Below, one piece after another: positions 13,285 through 20,794 of a stretch of DNA of 63,562 bases. Position 1 is the first letter of the stretch. Every line of letters starts with the position of its first letter. The position numbers and the translations under genes are program-made. The notes under the pieces are model-generated. The model saw only the letters and a list, made by a program, of their open reading frames with translations. It was not told where the DNA came from and did not search any database. The stretch lies in contig JAHJSA010000033.1 in the NCBI GenBank assembly GCA_018830645.1, positions 1-63,562 of the forward strand, read 5' to 3'. This DNA comes from Actinomycetota bacterium (GTDB lineage Bacteria; Actinomycetota; Thermoleophilia; RBG-16-64-13).

Positions 13285-15186
13285 GTGACGGTTTCCCTTA
13301 CCCACGCCGTCAAGCGGGCTCTTCTCGGCCGGCCCCTGGCCACGGCGGAGGAGCACGCGCGACGCCTCTCCAAGAAGATCGCTCTGCCGATCTTCTCGTC
13401 GGACGCTATCTCTTCCACGGCATACGCCACGGAGGAGATACTCATCGTCTTGGTGCTGGCCGGCGCAGCGGCATTGCACTACTCGGTTCCCATCGCGGTC
13501 GCGGTCGCCTCACTCCTGGTGATCGTAGCGCTCTCCTATCAGCAGACGGTTCGCGCCTACCCGAGCGGCGGCGGTTCCTACATCGTGGGCAGCGAGAACT
13601 TGGGGGTGGGCCCCGGCCTCGTGGCCGCCGGCGCGCTGCTGGTGGACTACGTGCTCACCGTGGCGGTGAGTGTGGCGTCGGGGGTGGCCGCCATGACCTC
13701 GGCGTTCCCCGGGCTGCTCGAGCACCGGGTGCTGATCGCGGCGTTGATGGTGATTGGGCTCGCTTTCGCCAACCTGCGAGGCCTCCGCGAGTCGGGCGTG
13801 CTCTTCTCGGTGCCCACCTACTCTTTCGTCGCACTCTGCGGGGGCCTTGTGCTTGTTGGTTTGACACGGCACTACGTGTTCGGGGGGCTGTCGCCGGCGG
13901 TTGTGGAGGGATCGATCGAAGCCGCGCAGGGCATCACGCTCTTCCTCGTTCTGCGGGCGTTTTCCGGAGGTTGCTCCGCCATGACCGGGACGGAGGCGAT
14001 CTCCAACGGAGTCCCGCTGTTCAAGCCTCCGGAGAGCCGGAACGCCGCGATTTCTCTCGGAGTGATGGCGGGCATCTTGGCTTTCCTGCTGATCGGTATC
14101 ACACTCTTGGCACGCCTTGCCCACGTGGTGCCCGGCGAGACCGAGACGGTGCTCAGCCAACTCGGGCGGGCGGTGTACGGAGGGCGGACTCCCCTGTACT
14201 TTGCGCTTCAGGCGGCTACCGCCGCGATCCTCGTAGTGGCCTCGCAGGCAAGTTTCGCGGGCTTCCCCCAGCTCTCGTCGATCCTCGCCCGCGACGGTTT
14301 CCTGCCGCGCCAACTCATGAACCGCGGAGACCGGCTTGTCTTCTCGAACGGAGTGATCGGTCTGGCGTTGTTGGCGATCGTGCTTCTGATCCTGTTCGAC
14401 GCGAAGGTTCACAGCATGATCCCGCTCTACGCCGTGGGCGTGTTCACCAGCTTCACCATCTCGCAGACGGGTATGGTGCGCCACTGGTGGAAGCTCCGCG
14501 ATTCGAGCGCAGGGTGGCTTCCACGCGCGATCTTGAACGGAGTGGGAGCGGTGCTCACGCTCACGGTGGCCGTGGTGGTGGCCGTGGTGAAGTTCACGCA
14601 CGGCGCCTGGATGGTCGTGGTGGCCGTCCCCTTGCTCGTGCTCCTCTTCATGGCGATCAAACACCACTATCGGGATGTCGCCCGTGCACTCGAGCCGGTG
14701 GGAACCCAGGAAGTCGAGTATCTGAGGGCGCGGGTGACACCGGCCGAGCGTACCACCGTGGTGCTCTTCATCTCGCAGGTGAACGAGCTGACGCTACGCT
14801 CGCTCCATTTCGCCCGCTCATATCGGGCGGATGCGATCAAGGTAGTCACCATCAGCAACGACGAGGCGGCCGCCGACCGGTTGCGTGAGAACTGGGAGGT
14901 CCTCGACGCCGGGGTCGACCTGATAGTGCAACCCTCGCCGTACCGGGAGTTGGTGCGGCCGGCGGTGGCGTTCGTGCGCTCGCTCGAACCCGGGCCGGAC
15001 CACACCGTGGTGGTGGTGATACCTGAGTTCGTGGTGCGGCACTGGTGGGAGGCCGCCCTCCACAACCAGAACGCGCTCCGGCTGAAAGGAGCGCTGTTGC
15101 TCGTGCCGTGGGTCGTGGTGGTGAGCATCCCCTTCCACTTGACCGGCTCGGATCGCGATCCGCCGGGCGGAGACGCCGCCGCCTGA
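13285..15186 (+). CDS. kimA: KimA-type high-affinity potassium importer (APC superfamily)
   Basis: This 633-residue membrane protein has about 12 hydrophobic segments over residues 35-470 and a soluble C-terminal domain (about 475-620). The start resembles Bacillus KimA closely: KIALPIFSSDAISSTAYATEE, then YPSGGGSYIVGSENLG and LLVDYVLTVAVSVASG. KimA imports potassium with protons and is inhibited at protein level by c-di-AMP, matching the riboswitch upstream. GTG 13285 is chosen because GGAAGGA lies seven bases before it. Neighbouring genes are TA modules, so it seems to be a single-gene unit. The C-terminal domain (TTVVLFISQVNELTLRSLHFA) is the cytoplasmic regulatory domain of the family. 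Confidence 0.9.
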   Translation: MTVSLTHAVKRALLGRPLATAEEHARRLSKKIALPIFSSDAISSTAYATEEILIVLVLAGAAALHYSVPIAVAVASLLVIVALSYQQTVRAYPSGGGSYIVGSENLGVGPGLVAAGALLVDYVLTVAVSVASGVAAMTSAFPGLLEHRVLIAALMVIGLAFANLRGLRESGVLFSVPTYSFVALCGGLVLVGLTRHYVFGGLSPAVVEGSIEAAQGITLFLVLRAFSGGCSAMTGTEAISNGVPLFKPPESRNAAISLGVMAGILAFLLIGITLLARLAHVVPGETETVLSQLGRAVYGGRTPLYFALQAATAAILVVASQASFAGFPQLSSILARDGFLPRQLMNRGDRLVFSNGVIGLALLAIVLLILFDAKVHSMIPLYAVGVFTSFTISQTGMVRHWWKLRDSSAGWLPRAILNGVGAVLTLTVAVVVAVVKFTHGAWMVVVAVPLLVLLFMAIKHHYRDVARALEPVGTQEVEYLRARVTPAERTTVVLFISQVNELTLRSLHFARSYRADAIKVVTISNDEAAADRLRENWEVLDAGVDLIVQPSPYRELVRPAVAFVRSLEPGPDHTVVVVIPEFVVRHWWEAALHNQNALRLKGALLLVPWVVVVSIPFHLTGSDRDPPGGDAAA

Positions 15187-15274
15187 CGTTCGCACTCAAG
15201 CGGGTTCTCGTGTACACTGGAGGCGTGCGCACTAGAAGTCGCTGCGGGCAGCCCTATCCAGGGGGAGGCAGAAG

Positions 15275-15496
15275 ATGCTCAGGAACGTGACGTTGAGCGC
15301 GGACGAAGAGCTGATAGCCCTCGCCCGCGAGAAAGCGGCGCGGCAGGGAACGACGCTCAACTCTCAGTTCCGCGTGTGGCTCCACGCCTACATCGATCAG
15401 GAACAGGCCTCGTGCGGGTATCGGGAATTGATGCGCGAACTGGCGTACGCTCGTCCAGGGCGCCGGTTCACCCGCGACGAGTTGAACGCCCGGTAG
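15275..15496 (+). CDS. Antitoxin, ribbon-helix-helix VapB-like
   Basis: This 73-residue protein begins LRNVTLSADEELIALAREKAARQGTTLNSQFRVWLHAYI, a ribbon-helix-helix pattern (N-terminal strand then two helices), followed by a toxin-binding tail (YRELMRELAYARPGRRFTRDELNAR). The ATG at 15275 follows GGGGGAGG (15260-15267). A TACACT -10-like element at 15211-15216 with GTGTACACT symmetry lies upstream. A PIN toxin starts 60 bases downstream, so this is the antitoxin of a VapBC-type pair. Confidence 0.82.
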   Translation: MLRNVTLSADEELIALAREKAARQGTTLNSQFRVWLHAYIDQEQASCGYRELMRELAYARPGRRFTRDELNAR

Positions 15497-15556
15497 ATGC
15501 CCGCCCCCGCCCCCGCCTCGGCTTCGACCTCGACCAGACCCGGGTGCGCGTAGCCA

Positions 15557-15988
15557 ATGCCGCCGGGACGCTTCTTCCTCGACACGAACATCTTCGTCTA
15601 CTCGTTCGACGACTCGGCGCCGGTGAAGAGGGCCGTGGCGCAGGAACTGGTGGAGCGCGCGCTGACTACGCGCCAAGGTCTGATCAGCTACCAGGTGATC
15701 CAAGAGTTCTTGAACGTCGCCGGAACGCGCTTCGCCGTGCCCCTCTCGGTCGAGGACCGACGCACCTACCTCGATCGTGTGCTCGCGCCGCTGTGTGAGG
15801 TGTTCGCCGGTCCCGGCCTGTTCGCTCGCGCTCTCGACGTCCAGGAGCGTTACGGCTTCGCCTTCTACGACGCACTCATCTTCGCCGGGGCGCTGGAAGC
15901 GGCATGCGCGGTGCTCTACACGGAGGATCTGCAGGCCGGTCAGAGGATCGGGGCAATGGAGATCGTAGATCCATTCGCCCGCCTGTGA
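15557..15988 (+). CDS. vapC: VapC-family PIN-domain toxin
   Basis: This 143-residue PIN protein has the four acidic positions expected: FFLDTNIFVYSFDD (Asp9), YQVIQEFLNV (Glu), FAFYDALIFAGAL (Asp) and LYTEDLQAGQ (Asp). VapC toxins are Mg2+-dependent endoribonucleases that usually cut tRNA or rRNA. The length and motif spacing are typical and the gene appears intact. The 60-base gap from the antitoxin is longer than usual, but no other partner is near. Confidence 0.88.
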   Translation: MPPGRFFLDTNIFVYSFDDSAPVKRAVAQELVERALTTRQGLISYQVIQEFLNVAGTRFAVPLSVEDRRTYLDRVLAPLCEVFAGPGLFARALDVQERYGFAFYDALIFAGALEAACAVLYTEDLQAGQRIGAMEIVDPFARL

Positions 15989-16216
15989 GTCGTCCTACGG
16001 ACGGGGCGGCATGACCGGCACGTGCTCATCCGCGCCACCGCGCATCGCAACAGTGAGACTGGGGCGACTCCGTATTAGATGCTCGGTCAGTCGACACGGG
16101 CCGATGCCCTAGCGAAAAGCCCCGCGCCTTAGTATCCTTGTCTTGGTCGGCCGGTCAGAATCGGGGGAGGCTGACTGCGTTCCCGTTCCGAACCACGACA
16201 GGGGGATTCCACTAAC

Positions 16217-16840
16217 ATGCCGCGCACCAGGAGCAGCGAAGAGACTCGGCGTGGAGAGATCGTGGACGCCGCCCTGCGGCTGATCCTCAAGAACGGCTTC
16301 CACAACACCACGCTCGACCAGGTGGCCGTGCAGGCCAAGGTGAGCAAGGGCCTCGTCTCCTACTACTTCCCCAAGAAGGACGAGCTCTTCCTCGCCGTTC
16401 TTCAGCTGATGATCGAGCGGCTGCGCGGCGACCTGGAGTCGGCCTACCGCGCCGACCTGCCGGCCCGCGAGCGGCTACGCCTGAACTTCCGCAACCTGTT
16501 CGACAACGGCAAGCGCACCCGCCAGTACTACACTGTGGTGATCGACTTCCTGAGCCAGGCGCTGCGCGAGCGCGCCGTGCAGGGCTACACCGAGGTGATC
16601 TACGACACCACCCTCACGTATGTGGAGTGGACCATCACCGACGGCATCCGCTCCGGAGAGTTCCGCCAGGTCGATGCGGCCAGCATGGCCGCGGTGCTCG
16701 TCGCGATGATGGAAGGTCTGGTGCTCCAATGGCTGTTCGGCCGGGATCCCATCTCGCTGGAAGAGGCATACGCCCTCTGCGAGCGTTTCGCCGACGACTT
16801 CCTCATGGACCCCGCGTGCCTGGAGGCGTCCGCCTCCTAA
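16217..16840 (+). CDS. TetR-family transcriptional regulator (paralogue of the one at 41763)
   Basis: This 207-residue protein has an N-terminal TetR HTH (RRGEIVDAALRLILKNGFHNTT, then LDQVAVQAKVSKGLVSYYFPKKDEL) and a BetI-like ligand-binding domain. It is strikingly similar to the TetR at 41763-42368: RLRLNFRNLFD, QYY/HYY, VEWTI/VEMTI and RSGEFR.VD are shared, so the two arose by duplication and may bind related effectors. It stands alone between the VapBC pair and a convergent amidohydrolase. The 228 bases upstream (15989-16216) contain only a weak GGTCGGCCGGTC symmetry near 16145. Confidence 0.87.
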   Translation: MPRTRSSEETRRGEIVDAALRLILKNGFHNTTLDQVAVQAKVSKGLVSYYFPKKDELFLAVLQLMIERLRGDLESAYRADLPARERLRLNFRNLFDNGKRTRQYYTVVIDFLSQALRERAVQGYTEVIYDTTLTYVEWTITDGIRSGEFRQVDAASMAAVLVAMMEGLVLQWLFGRDPISLEEAYALCERFADDFLMDPACLEASAS

Positions 16841-16960
16841 GCCCGGCCCGGCGGTGCCGGCCACTCGGCCCGCCCATCGGTGGCGCCGGCGGTTCGCGCG
16901 CGCTTTGATGGCGGCGCCGCCCTCGCAGGCCGCCCGACGGCGCCCACTCGCCCCCGCTGC

Positions 16961-17830
16961 CTACTCCTTCAAGCCCAGCAGTCGGGCGCCGTTCTCCCAC
17001 AAGACGGCCCGAGCCCCGGCCTCTCCCAGGACCTCGCGGAGGGCGGCGATGTTCTCTGCGATCGAGGGCACTCCCGGGAAATCCGAACCGAAGATCATCT
17101 TCCCCACCAACCGCTCGAGTTGCGGGAAGTAGCGCGGCAGGTTGCGCGGCGGCAGCCCAGACAGCTCCAGATACACGTTCTCATGAAGCGTGGCCAGCAT
17201 GGCGGCAGCGTCGTACCAGACTCCCCGGCCCGCGTGGGCCAGAAGGATGGGCAGGTGGGGGAAGTCCACTGCCACGTCGTCGAGGAGAAGAGGGTCGGCG
17301 AACTTGAGCCGCGTTCCCGGGATACGGGAGAGCCCGGTGTGGAAGGTGCAGGGCAGGCCCAGCGCCTCGGCTCGTTCGTACAAGGGATAGAGCCGGGGGT
17401 CGTTCGGATAGACATGCTGGTAAGGGGGAAGGAACTTGAGTCCGGCCACCCGGCCCCGGGCCAACAGTCGTTCGAGTCGACCGACGAGGTCTTCGTCGAT
17501 CGCGGGATTGAGGCTGGCGAAGGGGTGCAGGGTCGGGATATCGGCGCAGTAGTCCTGGATGAACTCGCTCGTCACCATGCCCGAACTGGCCGGAGCCTCT
17601 TCGGCCAGGACGACGGCGTGGTCGACGCCCTCGCCGGCGAGGATGCCCCACAAGTGTGCCGGGTCCTCGAAGGAGGCGGAATCGGCGTAGGCTTCCGGGT
17701 TGGCCTCGCGGACGTAGTCCTGTGTGCCCGTGGTCCAGGTGCGCGCGATGACCGTGTGCACGTGCATGTCGAGCACCGGGTGTCCCAGTTCGGGGTGACC
17801 GAGCGCGGGATATGCGAGGTCGGCGCTCAC
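16961..17830 (-). CDS. Amidohydrolase-2 family TIM-barrel hydrolase or decarboxylase
   Basis: This 289-residue protein has the metal-binding barrel motifs of the amidohydrolase-2 (ACMSD/gamma-resorcylate decarboxylase) family: VLDMHVHTV near the N-terminus, FHTGL and LAHAGRG in the middle, and IFGSDFPGVPS near the C-terminus. The GTG at 17830 is chosen because it overlaps the TGA of the upstream TrpD-like gene (GTGA), giving translational coupling; further upstream the frame is only the shadow of that gene. Members hydrolyse lactones or decarboxylate aromatic acids. Coupling to a phosphoribosyltransferase-like enzyme suggests a shared small-molecule pathway, not yet identifiable. Confidence 0.8.
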   Translation of the reverse strand: MSADLAYPALGHPELGHPVLDMHVHTVIARTWTTGTQDYVREANPEAYADSASFEDPAHLWGILAGEGVDHAVVLAEEAPASSGMVTSEFIQDYCADIPTLHPFASLNPAIDEDLVGRLERLLARGRVAGLKFLPPYQHVYPNDPRLYPLYERAEALGLPCTFHTGLSRIPGTRLKFADPLLLDDVAVDFPHLPILLAHAGRGVWYDAAAMLATLHENVYLELSGLPPRNLPRYFPQLERLVGKMIFGSDFPGVPSIAENIAALREVLGEAGARAVLWENGARLLGLKE

Positions 17831-19245
17831 CAGGACGGCCCGCGGCGTGGGGCGGATCGCGGCGGCTTGACGGCCCGCGTGTACTCCACGAAGGCGCTGA
17901 GCTTGTCGAGCGCGGCGCCGCTCTCCACAGATTCGCGGGCCATCGTCACTCCCTCGGCGATGGCGCCCACTCTGTGGGCCAGGTAGATGGCCGCGCCCGC
18001 ATTCAGCAGCACGATGTCGAGCGGCGCTCCCGGCTCGCCGGCGAGTACCCTGCGCAACACCTCCGCGTTCTTCAGCGGGTCGCCCCCGGCGAGGTCCACG
18101 AGCGGCCATCGCTGCAAACCGAAGTCCTCGGGCTCCACCGTGAACGGTTCGCCCACGTTCCCGTTGCGCAGTTCCACGAGAGTCGTGGGGCCGGTGACCG
18201 TCATCTCGTCGAGGCCATCGTCGCCGTGTGCGAACAGGGCGTGCTCAGAGCCCAGTCGTCCGAGCGCCGTGGCCAGCGTGGTGAGGTAGCGGGGGTCGCT
18301 CACTCCGGTGAGTTGCCGCTTCACCCCGGCCGGGTTGAGGATTGGGGCGATGAAGTTGAACACGGTGCGCATGTTCAGGTTCCTGCGCATGGGGACCATG
18401 TGACGGATGGGCGCGTAGTGCAGGGGCGCGTACATGAAGCCGATGCCCACGTCGCGTACGCAGGCGGCTATGGCCTCCGGACCCAGGTCGATGCGGGCGC
18501 CCAACGCCTGCAGGAGGTCGGCGGAGCCGGCGTGCGATGTCTGGCCCCGGCTGCCGTGCTTGGCGATGCGCACTCCCGCCCCCGCGGCGACGAAGGCCGC
18601 GGTGGTGCTTATGTTGAAGGTGGCCAGCCAGTCGCCGCCCGTGCTGACGATGTCCACGAGGGGTTCGCTCGTGGGGATCTCCACGGGCGTGCCGTACTTG
18701 CGCATGGTGCGGGCGAATCCAAAGATCTCTTCACCGGTCTCGCCCTTGGTGCGCAGGCCCATGAGGAAGGCGGCCGTCTGCACGTCGCTCACCTGCCCCT
18801 CCACGATCAGTTCCAGCACGCGGGAGGCCAGGTCGGCGTCGAGGTCGCGGCGGGCCGCGATCTGATCGAGCACGCGCGAGATCAGTGGCACCGCGATGGC
18901 GTCGAGCGACTTCGCGCGGCTCACCAGGAGATCGTAGAAGAGGTCCACCAGCTCCGGATGGTTGGAGATGGCCTGGTCGATCTGATGCTTCCGGTACTCC
19001 TGAAAGTACTCGGGAGCGACGCCCATGGCCTGAGCCATCGCCTCCATCGCCTCGGGCTTGAGGCTCCGCTCGCCGGTGATCTGCTTGCGGAGTGTCTCGT
19101 ACTCCCAGCCCTCTACCCTCGCGAAGAACTCGCGCAGGTTGACGCGGGCATGCAGGTCGCCGGCCTCCTGCCGCAGCAGGTCGGCGAGCGCGTCGGCGAA
19201 GCGTTTGCCTGTGTAGTCGAGACGTGGGAATCCGCTGCCGATCAA
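17827..19245 (-). CDS. TrpD-like phosphoribosyltransferase with an N-terminal helix-turn-helix domain
   Basis: In this 472-residue protein, residues 112-455 match anthranilate phosphoribosyltransferase: STGGDWLATFNIST (201-214, canonical GTGGD...TFNIS with first Gly as Ser), KHGSRGQTSHAGSADLLQALG (229-249), GIGFMYAPLHYAP, and RTVFNFIAPILNPAG. Residues about 36-85 look like an XRE-type HTH (TLRKQITGERSLKPEAMEAM, then AQAMGVAPEYF), which normal TrpD (about 340 residues) lacks. No trp biosynthesis gene is nearby. It may be a TrpD paralogue acting on another aromatic or heterocyclic amine, or a regulator that senses such a compound. Confidence is high in the domains and low in the substrate. Confidence 0.8.
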   Translation of the reverse strand: MIGSGFPRLDYTGKRFADALADLLRQEAGDLHARVNLREFFARVEGWEYETLRKQITGERSLKPEAMEAMAQAMGVAPEYFQEYRKHQIDQAISNHPELVDLFYDLLVSRAKSLDAIAVPLISRVLDQIAARRDLDADLASRVLELIVEGQVSDVQTAAFLMGLRTKGETGEEIFGFARTMRKYGTPVEIPTSEPLVDIVSTGGDWLATFNISTTAAFVAAGAGVRIAKHGSRGQTSHAGSADLLQALGARIDLGPEAIAACVRDVGIGFMYAPLHYAPIRHMVPMRRNLNMRTVFNFIAPILNPAGVKRQLTGVSDPRYLTTLATALGRLGSEHALFAHGDDGLDEMTVTGPTTLVELRNGNVGEPFTVEPEDFGLQRWPLVDLAGGDPLKNAEVLRRVLAGEPGAPLDIVLLNAGAAIYLAHRVGAIAEGVTMARESVESGAALDKLSAFVEYTRAVKPPRSAPRRGPSW

Positions 19246-19307
19246 CGTCGGTCACTCCTATCAAAGGACACCATCGCGTTGCAGACCCTCAGAGTTGGCA
19301 CCAAGAT

Positions 19308-19339
19308 GTAGTTTACTACGACCGCGTAGGAATCACTAC
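19308..19339. promoter_or_regulatory. Paired GTAG/CTAC inverted repeats between divergent operons
   Basis: GTAG-TTTA-CTAC (19308-19319) and GTAG-GAATCA-CTAC (19326-19339) lie in the 269-base divergent intergenic region between the TrpD-like gene and the ABC importer. Two nearby short inverted repeats with the same half-site suggest an operator for a shared regulator. No clear promoter hexamers were identified around them. Confidence 0.35.
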
Positions 19340-19514
19340 AGGTGCGTTGACACCGCCTGGACCTCGTAATAGGGTACAGAAGCCATCGAGTCTGCCGGGG
19401 AACGGACGCCGCATGGTGGGGTGGACTCCTCTCGATCCGGTATCTGACAAGACCCGGCGCACAAGACGATGATGGTTCGGCTGTGGCGTTTCGCGAACGG
19501 GGGAGGGGACCAGT

Positions 19515-20675
19515 ATGCGGAGGAGACCTGCTCGATACTATCTATGGATCAGTTTGGTGGTGCTTCTGATCTCGGGGTTGGCGTTTGTTGGATGTGGTGG
19601 CGACGCTACGACTACGACGGCCGCGCCGACAGACACGACCGTTGGCGCAACTGAGACCACCGCCGGAACCACGGAGACCACGGCAGCGGCTGTGGATCTC
19701 AAGTTCGCCGAATCGAATCCGGTCGCATCCAACCAACACCAAATGGCGTTCAGCTATGGCAAGTCCGAGATGGCCAAGCTGGTGGGTGCGGAGTTCATCA
19801 CGGCCGATGCCAACCTCACCCCGGCCAAGCAGGTGACGGACATCGACACCTTCATCTCTCAGAAGGTGAACGGCATCACGAGTTGGACCCTGGACCAAGG
19901 CGCAGCAACGGCCGTGTATCAGCGGGCGCAGGACGCCGGGATCCCCGTCGTGACCGAGAACAGCCCCGGGGACTTTGTCACCACCGTCTTTGCGCAAGAG
20001 CAGAACATGACCAGAAAGGCCCAGATCGACGCAGCTGAGTGGTTCGCCGAGGTCTACCCCGGCGGGAAGATGTTCGTGATAGGCGGGCCTCCGGTTCCCT
20101 ACATCCTGTACGTCAGCAAGAATATGGAGGAGGAGGGAGCAGCCGCAGGACTCACCGTACTCTCCCGCCAGGAGAACATGACCGACCAGGCGAACGGTGC
20201 CCAGGTGATCGTCCAAGACCTCCTGACCAAGTACCCCGATGTGCAGATCGTCTGGTGCTTCAACGACCGTAGCGCTCTCGGTGCCTCTGCCGCGCTACGT
20301 GCCGCAGGCAAGAAGATCTACAACGCGGCCAATCCCGAACCGGGTGCGGTCATGGTGACCGGGATGAACGGTACACAAGAGGCCCTCGAGGCCGTCAAGG
20401 CGGGCATCATCACAGCCACCTACGCCGGTCAATCCGAGAAGGTAGGGGCCGCCGAGATCGAACTGCTTGCCCGCATCGCAAAGGGTGAGATCGCCGCGGG
20501 CGACGTCCCCTCAGTGGTCGTATGCCCGTACAAGCGTTGGGATGGCACCAATGTCGACCAGACCTCGTTCCCCATGGACACGATCATCGAGCTCGGCGTG
20601 TTGGACGAGTTCCTCAACTACAGCACGGACCCGTCCATGATCGACGACTTCATGGAGTTCGTAGGGACTCTCTAG
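19515..20675 (+). CDS. Lipoprotein substrate-binding component of a ribose-type ABC importer
   Basis: This 386-residue protein has an N-terminal signal with lipobox (RRRPARYYLW basic region, hydrophobic core, LAFVGC with Cys27), a Thr/Ala-rich linker to about residue 58, and a periplasmic-binding-protein type 1 (RbsB/Peripla_BP_4) domain. Internal motifs such as GITSWTLDQGAATAVYQRAQDAGIPVVTENS are the usual family ligand loop region. It is the first gene of a three-gene importer. A perfect 12-bp hairpin follows, which would favour higher expression of this protein than of its ATPase. The ligand is probably a sugar, cyclitol or nucleoside-like compound, not determined. Confidence 0.87.
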   Translation: MRRRPARYYLWISLVVLLISGLAFVGCGGDATTTTAAPTDTTVGATETTAGTTETTAAAVDLKFAESNPVASNQHQMAFSYGKSEMAKLVGAEFITADANLTPAKQVTDIDTFISQKVNGITSWTLDQGAATAVYQRAQDAGIPVVTENSPGDFVTTVFAQEQNMTRKAQIDAAEWFAEVYPGGKMFVIGGPPVPYILYVSKNMEEEGAAAGLTVLSRQENMTDQANGAQVIVQDLLTKYPDVQIVWCFNDRSALGASAALRAAGKKIYNAANPEPGAVMVTGMNGTQEALEAVKAGIITATYAGQSEKVGAAEIELLARIAKGEIAAGDVPSVVVCPYKRWDGTNVDQTSFPMDTIIELGVLDEFLNYSTDPSMIDDFMEFVGTL

Positions 20676-20705
20676 CATGCTTCTTCGTGAAGGACTGAAC
20701 CTCCT

Positions 20706-20734
20706 GGGGACTGGGCCTTTGCGGCCCAGTCCCC
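20706..20734 (+). terminator. Intercistronic hairpin after the binding-protein gene
   Basis: GGGGACTGGGCC and GGCCCAGTCCCC form a perfect 12-bp stem with loop TTTGC. No T-tract follows, so it is more probably a partial terminator or an mRNA 3'-stabilising structure between the binding protein and the ATPase than a full terminator. Confidence 0.75.
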
Positions 20735-20794
20735 GTGGCGCCGGTGGCGAGGCGAGTCGGGGGCTTCCGCGTGCGGAGACCCGGAAAGGCCAAG

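Noticed and set aside
17827-19245. Thymidine/pyrimidine phosphorylase (deoA) instead of TrpD
   Set aside because: The order STGGD...TFNIS, KHG..GSAD..LQALG and GIGFMYAPLHYAP with RTVFNFIAPILNPAG is TrpD-specific and the phosphorylase C-terminal domain is absent.
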